This document shows, one piece after another, positions 41,822-51,540 of a stretch of DNA of 64,000 nucleotides. Source of the stretch: Rhodococcoides fascians NBRC 12155 = LMG 3623. Its GTDB lineage: Bacteria > Actinomycetota > Actinomycetes > Mycobacteriales > Mycobacteriaceae. How positions within the stretch are numbered: position 1 is the first letter of the stretch; each line of letters begins with the position of its first letter. The position numbers and the translations under genes are program-made. Where the stretch lies: contig NZ_BCWW01000016.1 in the NCBI RefSeq assembly GCF_001894785.1, positions 62,001 to 126,000 on the forward strand, written 5' to 3'. Below the pieces are notes generated by a model. That model saw only the letters and a program-made list of their open reading frames with translations, ran no database searches and was not told where the DNA came from.

Positions 41822-43474
41822 ATGCCCGCTGATTCTGCGCTGTCCAGAAGAACGTTTCTTCGCTCGTCGTCGGTGGCCGTTGCCGTGGCCGGAGTCGTCA
41901 CGACACTGCCCGCGGTCGCCCACGCCCAGGGCAGCGACCGAGGCTTTCTGCACGGGGTGGCATCGGGAGATCCGTTGCCCGACGCGATCATTCTGTGGAC
42001 CCGCATCACCCCCACGCCCGACGCCACCCCAGGCTCCGGCGTCGGCCCGCAGGTATCGGTGACCTGGCGCGTCGCCCGGAACGTAGACATGAGTGGCGTC
42101 GTCGCCTCCGGAACCGTTTCCACCGGCCCCGATACCGATCACACCGTGAAAGTCGACGTCGACGGCCTCAGCGCAGACACCACGTACTTCTACGACTTCC
42201 GGACGAGCGACGCGGCATCGGCCGTCGGCACCACGCACACCGCCCCGGCCAACGATGCCGACATCGATGCGGTGCGTTTCGGCGTCGTCTCGTGCTCCAA
42301 CTGGGAATCGGGGTACTTCGGTGCCTATCGCCACCTGGCAGCCAGGGGAGACCTCGACGCCATCGTCCATCTCGGCGACTACATCTACGAGTACGAGACG
42401 GGCGGCTTTCCGGGGCGCGACGGCGTCGTCCGGCAGCATTCGCCCACCCACGAGATCGTCACCCTTGCCGACTACCGCCAGCGGCACGGTCAGTACAAGT
42501 CCGACCCGGATCTGCAAGCAGCGCACGTCGACGTTCCGTGGATCTGCACGTGGGACGACCACGAGTCGGCCAACGACGCGTACGACGGCGGCGCCGAGAA
42601 CCACACGCCGGCCACCGAGGGCGATTGGTACACGCGCAAGGCCAATTCGGAGAAGGCCTACTACGAGTGGATGCCGGTCCGGGCAGCAGGCACTGCCACC
42701 AACCGTCACCTGTACCGCAGGCTGCGGTTCGGCAACTTGCTCGAACTCTCGATGCTGGATCTGCGCACCTACCGCTCGCAGCAGGTGTTGCCGTTCAACG
42801 GCCCCGAGGTCGATTCACCGAACCGCACCATCACCGGTGCCGAGCAGATGCAGTGGCTCACCGACGGCATCGTGTCGTCGCCGACGCAGTGGAAGATCGT
42901 CGGCAACCCGGTGATGATCACGCCCACTCTGATCCCACCGCTCGATCGAGACGCAGCCAGGGCCGTCACCTCGCTCCTCGGAATCCCGGAGGGCGGCTTG
43001 CCCTACAACGCAGATCCCTGGGACGGATACACGGCCGACCGCCGCAAGCTGCTCGGTGCCATCGTGGACGCAGGCGTCGACAACACCGTCTTCGTCACCG
43101 GCGACATCCACTCCGCTTGGGCCTGCGAGGTACCCCTCGACGCAGCGCACTACGCAACGACGGAACCGGCTGCCACCGAGCTCGTCGTCACCTCGGTGAG
43201 CTCGGCCAACATCGACGATCTGACGCACACTCCGCCGCACACGCTGGGCCGGGTCGCCGAGGAAGCGTTCAAGGCGCTCAACCAGCACGTGAAGTTCGTC
43301 GATCTCGACAGTCACGGTTTCGGCGTCTTCGAGGTCACCAAGACGGCGGCTCGGATGGACCACTGGTTCCTCACCGCCAAGGAGGATCCGCGGACCGGCG
43401 TGTACTGGGGAGCGGGCTTCACCGTCGACTCCGGCACCCAGCGGCTTCGGGCGGCGGCACCGCCACTGGGCTGA
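41822..43474 (+). CDS. phoD: Alkaline phosphatase D (PhoD), Tat-exported, 550 aa
   Basis: Secreted phosphodiesterase/phosphomonoesterase for phosphate scavenging, with an Fe/Ca centre. The twin-arginine signal is SRRTFLRSSSVAVAVAGVV (residues 8-26), ending near AHAQG. The N-terminal PhoD domain starts RGFLHGVASGDPLPDAIILWTRI. Catalytic-domain marks include FGVVSCSNWESGYFGAYRHLA, IVHLGDYIYEYETG, CTWDDHESANDAYDGG and VFVTGDIHSAWACEVPL. ATG at 41822. No convincing Pho box was identified. trhO follows after 18 bp on the same strand. Confidence 0.93.
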   Translation: MPADSALSRRTFLRSSSVAVAVAGVVTTLPAVAHAQGSDRGFLHGVASGDPLPDAIILWTRITPTPDATPGSGVGPQVSVTWRVARNVDMSGVVASGTVSTGPDTDHTVKVDVDGLSADTTYFYDFRTSDAASAVGTTHTAPANDADIDAVRFGVVSCSNWESGYFGAYRHLAARGDLDAIVHLGDYIYEYETGGFPGRDGVVRQHSPTHEIVTLADYRQRHGQYKSDPDLQAAHVDVPWICTWDDHESANDAYDGGAENHTPATEGDWYTRKANSEKAYYEWMPVRAAGTATNRHLYRRLRFGNLLELSMLDLRTYRSQQVLPFNGPEVDSPNRTITGAEQMQWLTDGIVSSPTQWKIVGNPVMITPTLIPPLDRDAARAVTSLLGIPEGGLPYNADPWDGYTADRRKLLGAIVDAGVDNTVFVTGDIHSAWACEVPLDAAHYATTEPAATELVVTSVSSANIDDLTHTPPHTLGRVAEEAFKALNQHVKFVDLDSHGFGVFEVTKTAARMDHWFLTAKEDPRTGVYWGAGFTVDSGTQRLRAAAPPLG

Positions 43475-43492
43475 CCCGCCATACTGGACGGC

Positions 43493-44335
43493 GTGGCTGT
43501 ACCGAAAATCGTCCTGTTCTACGTGTTCACTCCATTGCCAGATCCCGAGGCGATCCGGCTGTGGCAGCAGACGCTGGCCGCGTCCAACAACCTGACCGGA
43601 CGCATCCTCATCTCCGAACACGGCATCAACGCGACGGTGGGCGGCGACGTCGACGACGTCAAGAGGTACGTCCGCGGCACCCGCAGCTATCCGGCCTTCA
43701 AGTCGGCCGACATCAAGTGGTCCGACGGCCTCGGCAACGACTTTCCGCGATTGAGCGTGCGAGTGCGCGACGAGATCGTCACGTTCGGAGCCCCCGGGGA
43801 ACTGAAGGTCGACACCGACGGCGTGGTCGGCGGTGGCACTCATCTGAGCCCGCAGCAGGTGCACGAGCTCGTCGATTCCCGCGGCGACGACGTGGTCTTC
43901 TTCGACGGCCGCAACGCGTTCGAGGCGCAGATCGGCAAGTTCAAGAACGCGGTGGTGCCCGACGTCGAGACGACGAAGGACTTCGTCTCGCAGCTCGATT
44001 CCGGTGCCTACGACCATCTCAAGAAGTCCCCGGTGGTCACGTACTGCACCGGGGGAGTGCGGTGCGAGGTCTTGTCCTCATTGATGGTGGGCCGAGGATT
44101 CGAGGAGGTCTACCAGCTCGACGGCGGAATCGTTCGGTACGCAGAGACTTTCGGCGACGATGCGCTCTGGGAGGGCTCGCTCTTCGTCTTCGACAAGCGG
44201 ATGGCACAGAACTTCTCCGACCACACCGCCATCATCGGTCGCTGCAGTGCCTGCGGCAACCCGACGTCGCGTTACCAGGACTTCGACGGTGATGCCGGCC
44301 GTGGTTTGCGGTTGATCTGTCTCGACTGCGCTTGA
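43493..44335 (+). CDS. trhO: tRNA uridine-34 hydroxylase TrhO (rhodanese family), 280 aa
   Basis: Forms 5-hydroxyuridine at tRNA wobble position 34 in an oxygen-dependent way. An N-terminal domain (FTPLPDPEAIRLWQQTLAASNNLTGRILISEHGINATVGG) precedes a rhodanese domain with the active-site Cys in VVTYCTGGVRCE (about residue 185). A C-terminal cysteine pair set (CSACGN and CLDCA) is characteristic of the family. GTG start 18 bp after phoD. The stop is one base from the GTG of the pseudouridine synthase (TGAGTGATG), so two RNA-modification genes are coupled. Confidence 0.93.
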   Translation: MAVPKIVLFYVFTPLPDPEAIRLWQQTLAASNNLTGRILISEHGINATVGGDVDDVKRYVRGTRSYPAFKSADIKWSDGLGNDFPRLSVRVRDEIVTFGAPGELKVDTDGVVGGGTHLSPQQVHELVDSRGDDVVFFDGRNAFEAQIGKFKNAVVPDVETTKDFVSQLDSGAYDHLKKSPVVTYCTGGVRCEVLSSLMVGRGFEEVYQLDGGIVRYAETFGDDALWEGSLFVFDKRMAQNFSDHTAIIGRCSACGNPTSRYQDFDGDAGRGLRLICLDCA

Positions 44336-45214
44336 GTGATGCTGCCTTTTCGAGACGGTCTCGCGCCTCTGAGACTGCTTCTACCGCATGGTGATCCGTC
44401 CGCCACCATCGTCGAATATCTCGAACGTGAGATGCCCGACGACGATTGGCGTCGGGCAATCGGCGACGCCGAACTGGTGGACGAGAAGAGTCGGCCCATA
44501 ACTTTGGACACTCGCTACCGCGCCGGCAGTCTGGTGTACTTCTATCGTGTTCCGGCGCACGAGGTTCCGGTTCCGTTCGAGATCGGCATCCTGCACGAGG
44601 ACGAAAATCTGCTGGTGGTCGACAAGCCACATTTCCTCGCCACCATCCCGCGTGGTCGGCACGTCACCGAAACCGCGACAGTGCGGCTGCGCAAGCAGTT
44701 CGACTGCCCCGACCTCACGCCCGCGCATCGACTCGATCGCGCCACCGCTGGAGTGCTGCTCTTCACCAAGACCAAGCATGCCCGACGGCCGTTTCAGGAA
44801 CTCTTCTCGACGCGCAACGTCACCAAGGAATACGAGACCGTCGCGGGTTTCGATGCAGCACTGCAGTTTCCGCGCGTCGTGCAGAGCAGGATCCTCAAGG
44901 AACACGGGGTCATGACGGCGTACGAGGCACCGGGGGAGCCGAACAGTGAGACCCGCATCGAGCTCATCGACACTCTCGGCGACCTCGCCCGCTATCGACT
45001 CTTTCCCAAGACGGGTAAGACCCATCAACTGCGAATCCATCTGTCGTCGTTGGGGATTCCCATCGTCAACGATCCGTACTATCCGGCGTACACATCGACT
45101 CCGGCCGACGACTTCACTCGGCCGTTGCAACTCCTGGCCCGGGCACTGGACTTCACCGACCCGCTCACCGGCGAACAGCGGCGATTCGCCAGCGCCCGAG
45201 AACTCCAGCTCTGA
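44336..45214 (+). CDS. RluA-family pseudouridine synthase, 292 aa
   Basis: The catalytic motif AHRLDRATAGVLLFTK (Asp of HRLD, about residue 134) identifies the RluA/RsuA-type fold. LHEDENLLVVDKPHFLATIP and GKTHQLRIHLSSLGIPIVNDPYY are the flanking conserved motifs. The N-terminal ~80 residues form an extra domain without an S4 signature. The target uridine (rRNA or tRNA) cannot be read from sequence. Start is GTG 44336 or the following ATG 44339, directly after the trhO stop, with translation coupled. Confidence 0.9.
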   Translation: MMLPFRDGLAPLRLLLPHGDPSATIVEYLEREMPDDDWRRAIGDAELVDEKSRPITLDTRYRAGSLVYFYRVPAHEVPVPFEIGILHEDENLLVVDKPHFLATIPRGRHVTETATVRLRKQFDCPDLTPAHRLDRATAGVLLFTKTKHARRPFQELFSTRNVTKEYETVAGFDAALQFPRVVQSRILKEHGVMTAYEAPGEPNSETRIELIDTLGDLARYRLFPKTGKTHQLRIHLSSLGIPIVNDPYYPAYTSTPADDFTRPLQLLARALDFTDPLTGEQRRFASARELQL

Positions 45215-45310
45215 CGCCCAGGAATCGTTCGTTCGGACGATGGTGACAATTCGGACGCGAGGTTAGCGTAACGATCGAAACATGTCCGATGGAGCACAGA
45301 GGAGAACTGC

Positions 45311-45526
45311 GTGAAGCGTCGTATTGCTGTTGTGTGGGGAGCTGCCGTCATCGCCATAGCGTCGCCAGCGGTTGCCGTGGCCGATACCGGAAGCGCGAGC
45401 ACCGGTAGCGCGAACGGAGCGTCGAGCTTGTTCTCGGATCTGTCCCGGTTGTGGGAGGCCTGCTCGGTGACCATCTTCACCGGACAGTGCACCGGAATCG
45501 TCGCAACGGACGTGACCTACTGGTAG
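45311..45526 (+). CDS. Small exported protein with two cysteines, 71 aa
   Basis: Not assigned to a known family. It starts GTG after an excellent GAGGAGAA (45299-45306). A classical signal peptide (MKRRIAVVWGAAVIAIASPAVAVA) ends near residue 24, leaving a mature protein of about 47 residues: a Ser/Gly/Thr/Ala-rich start (DTGSASTGSANGASS), then LFSDLSRLWEACSVTIFTGQCTGIVATDVTYW. The two cysteines eight residues apart may form a disulfide loop. It is monocistronic, ahead of the CG-rich repeats. Strong ribosome site and signal peptide support it being real. Confidence 0.75.
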   Translation: MKRRIAVVWGAAVIAIASPAVAVADTGSASTGSANGASSLFSDLSRLWEACSVTIFTGQCTGIVATDVTYW

Positions 45527-45555
45527 CGCACGCCCTGCACTGAACCCCCAACCGA

Positions 45556-45630
45556 CAAACGCGCGCGCGTTCGCCGGACGCTCGCGGAACAGGTAACCAT
45601 TCCGCTCGCATCCAGCAAACGCGCGCGCGT
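45556..45630. repeat. Two copies of a palindromic CG-repeat, exactly 60 bp apart
   Basis: CAAACGCGCGCGCGT occurs at 45556-45570 and 45616-45630. The core ACGCGCGCGCGT is self-complementary and alternating purine-pyrimidine. The two lie between the convergent stops of the small exported protein gene (45526) and the carboxylase gene (45649). They may act as terminator or supercoiling-sensitive elements; the role is unknown. Confidence 0.7.
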
Positions 45631-45648
45631 GTGCCTGGAGCCTGAGCC

Positions 45649-48600
45649 CTACTTGGCCAGCGACCGCGCCATTCCGCGTTCGACGGCCGCAACCAGCTGC
45701 GGGCGTAGTTCGGCAGCGGGGACGATGTGGTGCACCGATCCGACGCTCTGCGCGCGCTGGATGTTGTGGATGGCCTCGAATTCGGCTGCCACCTCACCCA
45801 ATTTGGCGTTGCGGGCGTTCGCTCGCACGGTGGCCAGCTCGACGCGCAGAGCCGAGCGGGTGGCGTCGTCCTCGGCGGCGTTCAGTCGTGCTTCGAGCTC
45901 CTTGACGTCGGCGTCCGCTGCGGTGCGGGCGTTGACGTCGCGGGTGAACACCACTGCGGCTGCCGGGGCACCGCCGAGTACGGAGGCGAAGGAGCCCTCG
46001 ACCGCGAGGACCTCCATATTGTCGTTGAGTGCTCCGGAGAACACCACGAACGCGCCGCCGTGGTAGCGCGAGACGACACAGAACACGACCGGTCCGTCGA
46101 AGTTGACGATGGCGCGGCCGATTTCGGCACCGTATTCGAGCTGGATGTTGCGCAGCGATTCCGGTGATCCGTCGAAGCCGGAGAGGTTGGCCAGCACCAC
46201 GATCGGCCGGCTTCCGCTGGCAGCGTTGATGGCGCGGGCCGTCTTCTTCGACGAGTTCGGGAACAAGGTTCCCGAGGTCCACTGATCCGGGCCGTCGGAC
46301 GGGAACCAGCCCTTGCGGGGGATGGCCCGCGACTCGATGCCGATCACGGACACCGGGATTCCGGCGAGGTGGGCGTCGAACACCACCGAAGTGTCGGCGT
46401 CGGCCATGTCGGCCCACCGCTCGAGCACCGAGTGGTCCTGGTCGACCACGGCGCGCATCACGGTGCGAATGTCGAACGGCTTCTTGCGGTCCGGGTTGGT
46501 GACCGAGGAGAAGATGTCGCCGACGGTGGTGAAGTCGCTGGACGGGTGCACGTGCGGGTAGGTGCGTACGTCACGCTCGGTGGGATCGGCGGTGGCTGCA
46601 CGGCGTGGGAAGCGTTCTCCCGGTGCGGCATACGCGTGATCGTAGTGAGCGAACAGGATGTCGCATGCGGCTCGCAGGTTCGGTGCCCAGTACTGTGCCT
46701 GGCCGTTGGGGCCCATGACGCGGTCGTAGCCACCGATACCGAAGTTGTCCTCGGCCGAGACGCCGCCGGAGTAGTCCAGGGACTGCTTTCCGGTGAGCAC
46801 CATCGCACTGTCGGGGGTCATCACCAGGATGCCCTTGGTGTGGGTGAGCATGGTGGCTTCGGCGTTCCAGTACGGCTGCGCGCCGACGTTGATGCCCGCG
46901 ACGACGATGTTGATCTCGCCGCCGGCCTGGGTGAAGGTGATGATGCGGCGCAGGCCGCGCGAGACCCAGTCCATGTTCTCGGTGCCCGATTCCATGGAAA
47001 TCGTTGCGCCGGAGGACAATGCGAACCATTCGACGGGAGCCCCGAGTTGTTCGGCGAGGTCGATGGCCGCAACGATCCGCGAGCACTCCGCCTCGGCGAC
47101 GGTGCCGAGCGCCTTGGTGGGGTCACCGAACAGTGCGACGCGAGTGATGCCCTCGGGGTACTTGGCGGTCGGGGTGGTGGCCACACCGACGATGACGCCC
47201 GCGGAGTTGCGGCCGTAGGGACGATCGACCGGGGCGAGCACGCCGTCGGAGTCGAAGTCGTACTCGGTGAACGTGCCACCGTTGCTGCTGAGCAACGGAA
47301 TCAGCTCGTACGGGTACACGGTGCCGCGGGCCTGGGATCGCTGCACCTTCTGGGTGTACTCGTCGAGCGGGCGCATCGGCTCGGTCGGCGGCGGGGTCAC
47401 CTTGGCGACGATGCCGGCACCGGACCGGTACGACAGGCGCAGAGCCACCTCGCGCGGCGTCGCGCCCGGTGTTTCGGCCAGGCGTGCGATCAGCGTGATC
47501 TCTTCGAGTCCGGCTCCGATGGTCAGCGGCGCGATGTGCCGGGCGATGGTGGCGATGCGGTCCGCGGGCACGTTCAGTACCGGCCAGACGTAGAGCACGA
47601 CGCGGTTGGCGTCGAGACGCTTCTTGCCGCGTCCGGCCTGTGCGCGGCGGATGCCGTCGAGGCAGGCTGCGACGGTTCGTTCGATCTCGGGTACCGCGAC
47701 GATGTTTCCGGCGTCGTCCAACTGTGTTGTGATGCCCCGGATCTCGGCGAGGGCGACGAGTCGCTCGTCGGACGGGTTGGCCTTGGACGTCAGGTGGAAC
47801 AGGTAGGTCCCGGCGCTGGCGGGCAGGCGGACTCCGTCGAAGTTCTTCAGTCGCCACAGGTCGAGTCGCTGACCGGTGAGCGGGTGCATGTCCCGGATGA
47901 TGGTGTCCTCGGCGAGGGGCTCGGATCCCTCGACCGTGGTGCGGCGGTACGTCATCTTTCGCGTGACCGCGCCGAACACGGTGACCGTGACCCGGCGCCA
48001 GCGGCCGGAGCCGGAGTGGGCGGCCAGAACTTCCTGCAGTCGGGCCGAGAGCACGTCGCCGTCGGCGGGGGCGTCCGGCCACGACAGGTACAGATCGACG
48101 GCAAGGTTTTCCGGCGACGGGCCGGCGATGTCCTCGACGGCGTCGAGAGTCGTTGCGAGGGAGTCGAAGTCCGTCGCGGTCGAGATCAGATGCAGTCGTT
48201 CGCCCGAGAGCTCGAAGTTGCCGGTGACGAAGTGCTTACCGTCGCGGTCGAAGGCCTTGACATCCTCGAGGGTGCGAATTTCGTAGTACTGACGGGTGAT
48301 CACCTCGAGCAGAGCACCGGGATCGGTGATCCGTTGTGCCAGAAGCTCGATCAGTGGTTCCGGTGTCGCCACGAGAGCGGCTACACGAGCCGAGTAGTCG
48401 GCTGCGTCGGGGTTCTCGGCCAGGTACTGCAGACTGCCACGGACGCCGTCGTAGACCTTTTCGCGGGCGATCCGGATCTGCGGCTCGTCGAACAACCGGA
48501 AGCGCAGGTTGCGGGCGACGTCGCCGATGACGGGGTAGCGGGCCTGGGTGGCACCGATGAGGCGCTCGAGTACCTCGGCCATGGCCGGGGTGGCCTCGGG

Positions 48601-51126
48601 CTGGGCGGAGGAGTCGCTGAGCCAGTGGCCGAGGAGGGCCGCGATCACCGGAACCTGGTTCTCCATGCGCTGCAGGGCGAGGAAGACACGGTAGACGGCC
48701 TCTTCGAGAGCCGGGGTTCGGCCCTCGTCGATAGCGGCGTCGTAGTGCGCGAGCGCGCGAGTGAGCTTGGCGCGGAACGACTCCGGCAGACCCTGGACGT
48801 CCGCGTCGAGCGAGTGCAGGAACGAGTGGAAGTGCTCGCGGGGGGAGTGGACTCGCTCGTCGTTGTTCTCCTCGTCCATCGTCGGACGGTTGCGGGAGAG
48901 CTCGCAGATGTCGGCGAAGGTGTTCAGCAACGCCAGTTCGGCGGTGACCAGCTCCGAATCGTCGCGTGGCACCTCGGCACGCAGAGTCTCATAGGTGGAC
49001 AACAGGTTTCGAGCCCGGGCACCGCTGACGTCGAAGCCGGTGATGAGGGCTGCAAGTTCGTCGAGCCGATCCAGTGCGCGACGCTGCGGCGAGCGCTGCG
49101 CGGCGTCGTCGACGCCACGGAACTGCACCCGAGGTGCCTGCTCGGAGACCTTCTGTTCTCCGGCCTGATCGACGCGCAGCAGTGCAGCACCCGCGTCGAC
49201 CTGTCCGTTGACCGAGGCCAGGACCTCACGCACGGTGCCCGCGTACGGGGACCGGACGGCAGTTTCCATCTTCATCGATTCGAGGACGACGAGGGTCTGT
49301 CCTGCTTCGACCTCGTCGCCGACGGCGACCGGGACGGCGACGACGACAGCGGGTGCAGGCGCGCGGACCAGCCCGGCCTCGTCCTGGGAGATCTGATGGC
49401 TGATGCCGTCGACCTCGACGAGGAAGTGGGCGGCTCCGGCGACGGTGACCACCTGGTAGCGGCGGTCGCCGATGACGAGGCGGCTTTCGTAGGTGCCGAG
49501 GCGTTCGACGTCGACCTGCAGTTCGCCGATGCCGTCGCTTTCGATGCTGTAGCGGTGAGTACCGGTCTGGCCGACCTCGAGCTTGTAGGCCTGGCCCTGG
49601 TAGTTCAGCTCGACGGTTCGGCCGATGGCGTGTGTCGCGCGTGGGCGGCCGCCGCGAGCGGAGTTGAGGAACGAGGTGCGTTCGCGGCCTTCTTCGGCGT
49701 CGTAGGCGTCGATCGCTGCGGCGATGATGGCGATGTCGGCGACGGCGGTCGGCCCCACCTGGGAACCGGCTTCGGTGCGGTCGAGCCAGCCGGTGTCGGC
49801 GGAGGCGGAGATGACTTCCTCGCGGTCGAGCAGGCTGAGCAGGAACGACTTGGTGGTGGTGCCGCCGTCGATGACGACCGTGGTCTCGCGCAGTGCGTTG
49901 CGCAGTCTCGCCAGCGCTTCGCTGCGGTCGCGGCCCCAGGCGATGACCTTGGCGACCATGGAGTCGTAGTCGGGTGGGATGACGTCGCCCTGGGCAATGC
50001 CGGTGTCGACGCGGATGCCGGTGCCGAGGGGGAACTTGAGCAGCTCGACGGTGCCGGGGGCCGGTGCGAAGCCGTTGTCGGCGTCCTCGGCGTTGAGGCG
50101 GGCCTCGACGGCGTGACCGAACTCGGGCGGGCAGTCGCCGGGCAGTGCCTGGCCGTCGGCGACGAGTATCTGCAGCTTCACCAGGTCGATGCCGGTGGTG
50201 TATTCGGTGATCGGGTGCTCGACCTGCAGGCGGGTGTTGACCTCGAGGAACGTGAAGATCTTCTGCTCGGGTTGGTAGAGGTACTCCACGGTGCCCGCGC
50301 CCTGATATCCGGCGGCCTTGACAAGCTCGGCCGACGCGGTGCGCAGCTGATCGGACTGTTCCTTGGTCAGCAGCGGGGAGCTGGACTCCTCGATGACCTT
50401 CTGGTTGCGACGCTGAATCGAGCAGTCGCGCACACCGGGAGCCCACACGTTGCCGTGACTGTCGGCAATGACCTGGACCTCGACGTGCCGGGCATCGGTG
50501 ACCAGACGCTCGAGGAATACGACGGGGTCGCCGAACGAGCGCTCGGCCTCACCCTGGGTGCGTTCGAGGGACAGTTCGAGTTCGTCCTCGTGGAACACCT
50601 TGCGGATGCCGCGGCCACCGCCGCCCGAGCGGGCTTTGATGATCAACGGGTAACCGATAGCCGCGGCGTGGCGACGGGCGTCGGCGCGGGTCTCGACGGG
50701 GCCGCCGGACCACGGTGCGACGGGAACGCCGACTTTCTCGGCGAGGATCTTGGCCTCGACCTTGTCACCCAGCAGGCGCATCGCGTCCGCGGACGGGCCG
50801 ATGAAGGTGATGTTCAGGCGGGCGACCAGGTCGGCGAACGTCGGGTCCTCGGCGACGAAGCCCCAGCCGACCCATACGGCGTCGGCCCCGGATTCCACCA
50901 GTGCCGCTTCCAGCACGCCGTAATCGAGGTAGGCCGAACCGCTCGCCGGCTTACGCAGCGTGACCGCTTCGTCGGCCAGGCGGACGAACATGGCCCGCTT
51001 CTCTGCCTCGGTGTGCAGCGCTACGGTGCGGATGCCGTAATCGTGTTCGGCGTTGAGCTCTCGGACGGCTCGGATCAGCCGTACTGCTGCCTCGCCTCGG
51101 TTGACTACTGCAATCCGCTTGAACAA
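45649..51126 (-). CDS. Single-chain long-chain acyl-CoA carboxylase (BC-BT-BCCP-CT), 1825 aa
   Basis: Biotin enzyme that carboxylates acyl-CoAs in one polypeptide, resembling mycobacterial LCC. Order: biotin carboxylase (FKRIAVVNRGEAAVRL; IKARSGGGGRGIRKV; FLEVNTRLQVEHPITEYTTGIDLV; residues about 1-450), a BT-like region, BCCP with VLESMKMETAV (biotinyl Lys619), a central helical region, and carboxyltransferase N and C subdomains (about 1200-1825; ALSSGATISMESGT, SGGVSAEDNFGIGGYDRVMG, NLSGFDGSPESLRNIQLEYG). TTG at 51126 gives the normal N-terminus; GTGs at 51156 and 51171 are in frame. Its malonyl-type products would feed or regulate lipid synthesis. Confidence 0.93.
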   Translation of the reverse strand: MFKRIAVVNRGEAAVRLIRAVRELNAEHDYGIRTVALHTEAEKRAMFVRLADEAVTLRKPASGSAYLDYGVLEAALVESGADAVWVGWGFVAEDPTFADLVARLNITFIGPSADAMRLLGDKVEAKILAEKVGVPVAPWSGGPVETRADARRHAAAIGYPLIIKARSGGGGRGIRKVFHEDELELSLERTQGEAERSFGDPVVFLERLVTDARHVEVQVIADSHGNVWAPGVRDCSIQRRNQKVIEESSSPLLTKEQSDQLRTASAELVKAAGYQGAGTVEYLYQPEQKIFTFLEVNTRLQVEHPITEYTTGIDLVKLQILVADGQALPGDCPPEFGHAVEARLNAEDADNGFAPAPGTVELLKFPLGTGIRVDTGIAQGDVIPPDYDSMVAKVIAWGRDRSEALARLRNALRETTVVIDGGTTTKSFLLSLLDREEVISASADTGWLDRTEAGSQVGPTAVADIAIIAAAIDAYDAEEGRERTSFLNSARGGRPRATHAIGRTVELNYQGQAYKLEVGQTGTHRYSIESDGIGELQVDVERLGTYESRLVIGDRRYQVVTVAGAAHFLVEVDGISHQISQDEAGLVRAPAPAVVVAVPVAVGDEVEAGQTLVVLESMKMETAVRSPYAGTVREVLASVNGQVDAGAALLRVDQAGEQKVSEQAPRVQFRGVDDAAQRSPQRRALDRLDELAALITGFDVSGARARNLLSTYETLRAEVPRDDSELVTAELALLNTFADICELSRNRPTMDEENNDERVHSPREHFHSFLHSLDADVQGLPESFRAKLTRALAHYDAAIDEGRTPALEEAVYRVFLALQRMENQVPVIAALLGHWLSDSSAQPEATPAMAEVLERLIGATQARYPVIGDVARNLRFRLFDEPQIRIAREKVYDGVRGSLQYLAENPDAADYSARVAALVATPEPLIELLAQRITDPGALLEVITRQYYEIRTLEDVKAFDRDGKHFVTGNFELSGERLHLISTATDFDSLATTLDAVEDIAGPSPENLAVDLYLSWPDAPADGDVLSARLQEVLAAHSGSGRWRRVTVTVFGAVTRKMTYRRTTVEGSEPLAEDTIIRDMHPLTGQRLDLWRLKNFDGVRLPASAGTYLFHLTSKANPSDERLVALAEIRGITTQLDDAGNIVAVPEIERTVAACLDGIRRAQAGRGKKRLDANRVVLYVWPVLNVPADRIATIARHIAPLTIGAGLEEITLIARLAETPGATPREVALRLSYRSGAGIVAKVTPPPTEPMRPLDEYTQKVQRSQARGTVYPYELIPLLSSNGGTFTEYDFDSDGVLAPVDRPYGRNSAGVIVGVATTPTAKYPEGITRVALFGDPTKALGTVAEAECSRIVAAIDLAEQLGAPVEWFALSSGATISMESGTENMDWVSRGLRRIITFTQAGGEINIVVAGINVGAQPYWNAEATMLTHTKGILVMTPDSAMVLTGKQSLDYSGGVSAEDNFGIGGYDRVMGPNGQAQYWAPNLRAACDILFAHYDHAYAAPGERFPRRAATADPTERDVRTYPHVHPSSDFTTVGDIFSSVTNPDRKKPFDIRTVMRAVVDQDHSVLERWADMADADTSVVFDAHLAGIPVSVIGIESRAIPRKGWFPSDGPDQWTSGTLFPNSSKKTARAINAASGSRPIVVLANLSGFDGSPESLRNIQLEYGAEIGRAIVNFDGPVVFCVVSRYHGGAFVVFSGALNDNMEVLAVEGSFASVLGGAPAAAVVFTRDVNARTAADADVKELEARLNAAEDDATRSALRVELATVRANARNAKLGEVAAEFEAIHNIQRAQSVGSVHHIVPAAELRPQLVAAVERGMARSLAK

Positions 51127-51540
51127 CGTATCTCTCTTCGCTCGGTGTAGGCGCACATCGCGTCGGTGCACTCGATGGGAGGTGGGTCCGGCTGGGCATG
51201 TCCGTTTGATGGTTGTCGGGTCGTTGCGCAGGCTCCGGTCCTGCGCCCATGCAGCACTCCGGTCGACTTATTCTAGCGGCAACCGGACCCTGTGCCGTGC
51301 CAACGGCGTTCGGGGTGAGTGTGATTGATCACGAACGAGCCAATTCAATTCTGTGACAACACATTCCGTACTGGACATTTTCTTTGCTCTGCCTCACATC
51401 GGATTCGTACTCACGAGTAGCGTTGTCGGGACGCATAATTCGTGATTCCTCACCATCTCTGGCTACCGGCGAGTACATTACCGACGGGTACAGGTCGACG
51501 AAGGCGGTTTCGGACGAGCAGCAGGTTGCCGAGGAGGCGT
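51127..51540. other. 414-bp intergenic region upstream of the carboxylase gene
   Basis: Holds the carboxylase promoter. A minus-strand TAGAAT (51270-51275) is a good -10 match, but no -35 is at standard spacing. GTGAT-TG-ATCAC (51321-51332) is a 12-bp palindrome that could be an operator for the nearby TetR. The AT-rich part at 51330-51390 carries no open frame. No gene or RNA is supported. Confidence 0.45.

Noticed and set aside
46369..51150. 1593-codon open frame on the plus strand
   Set aside because: Lies entirely antisense to the carboxylase gene, whose minus-strand translation has all biotin-carboxylase and carboxyltransferase motifs; the plus frame has repetitive Gly/Val/Asp-rich sequence typical of high-GC antisense shadows.
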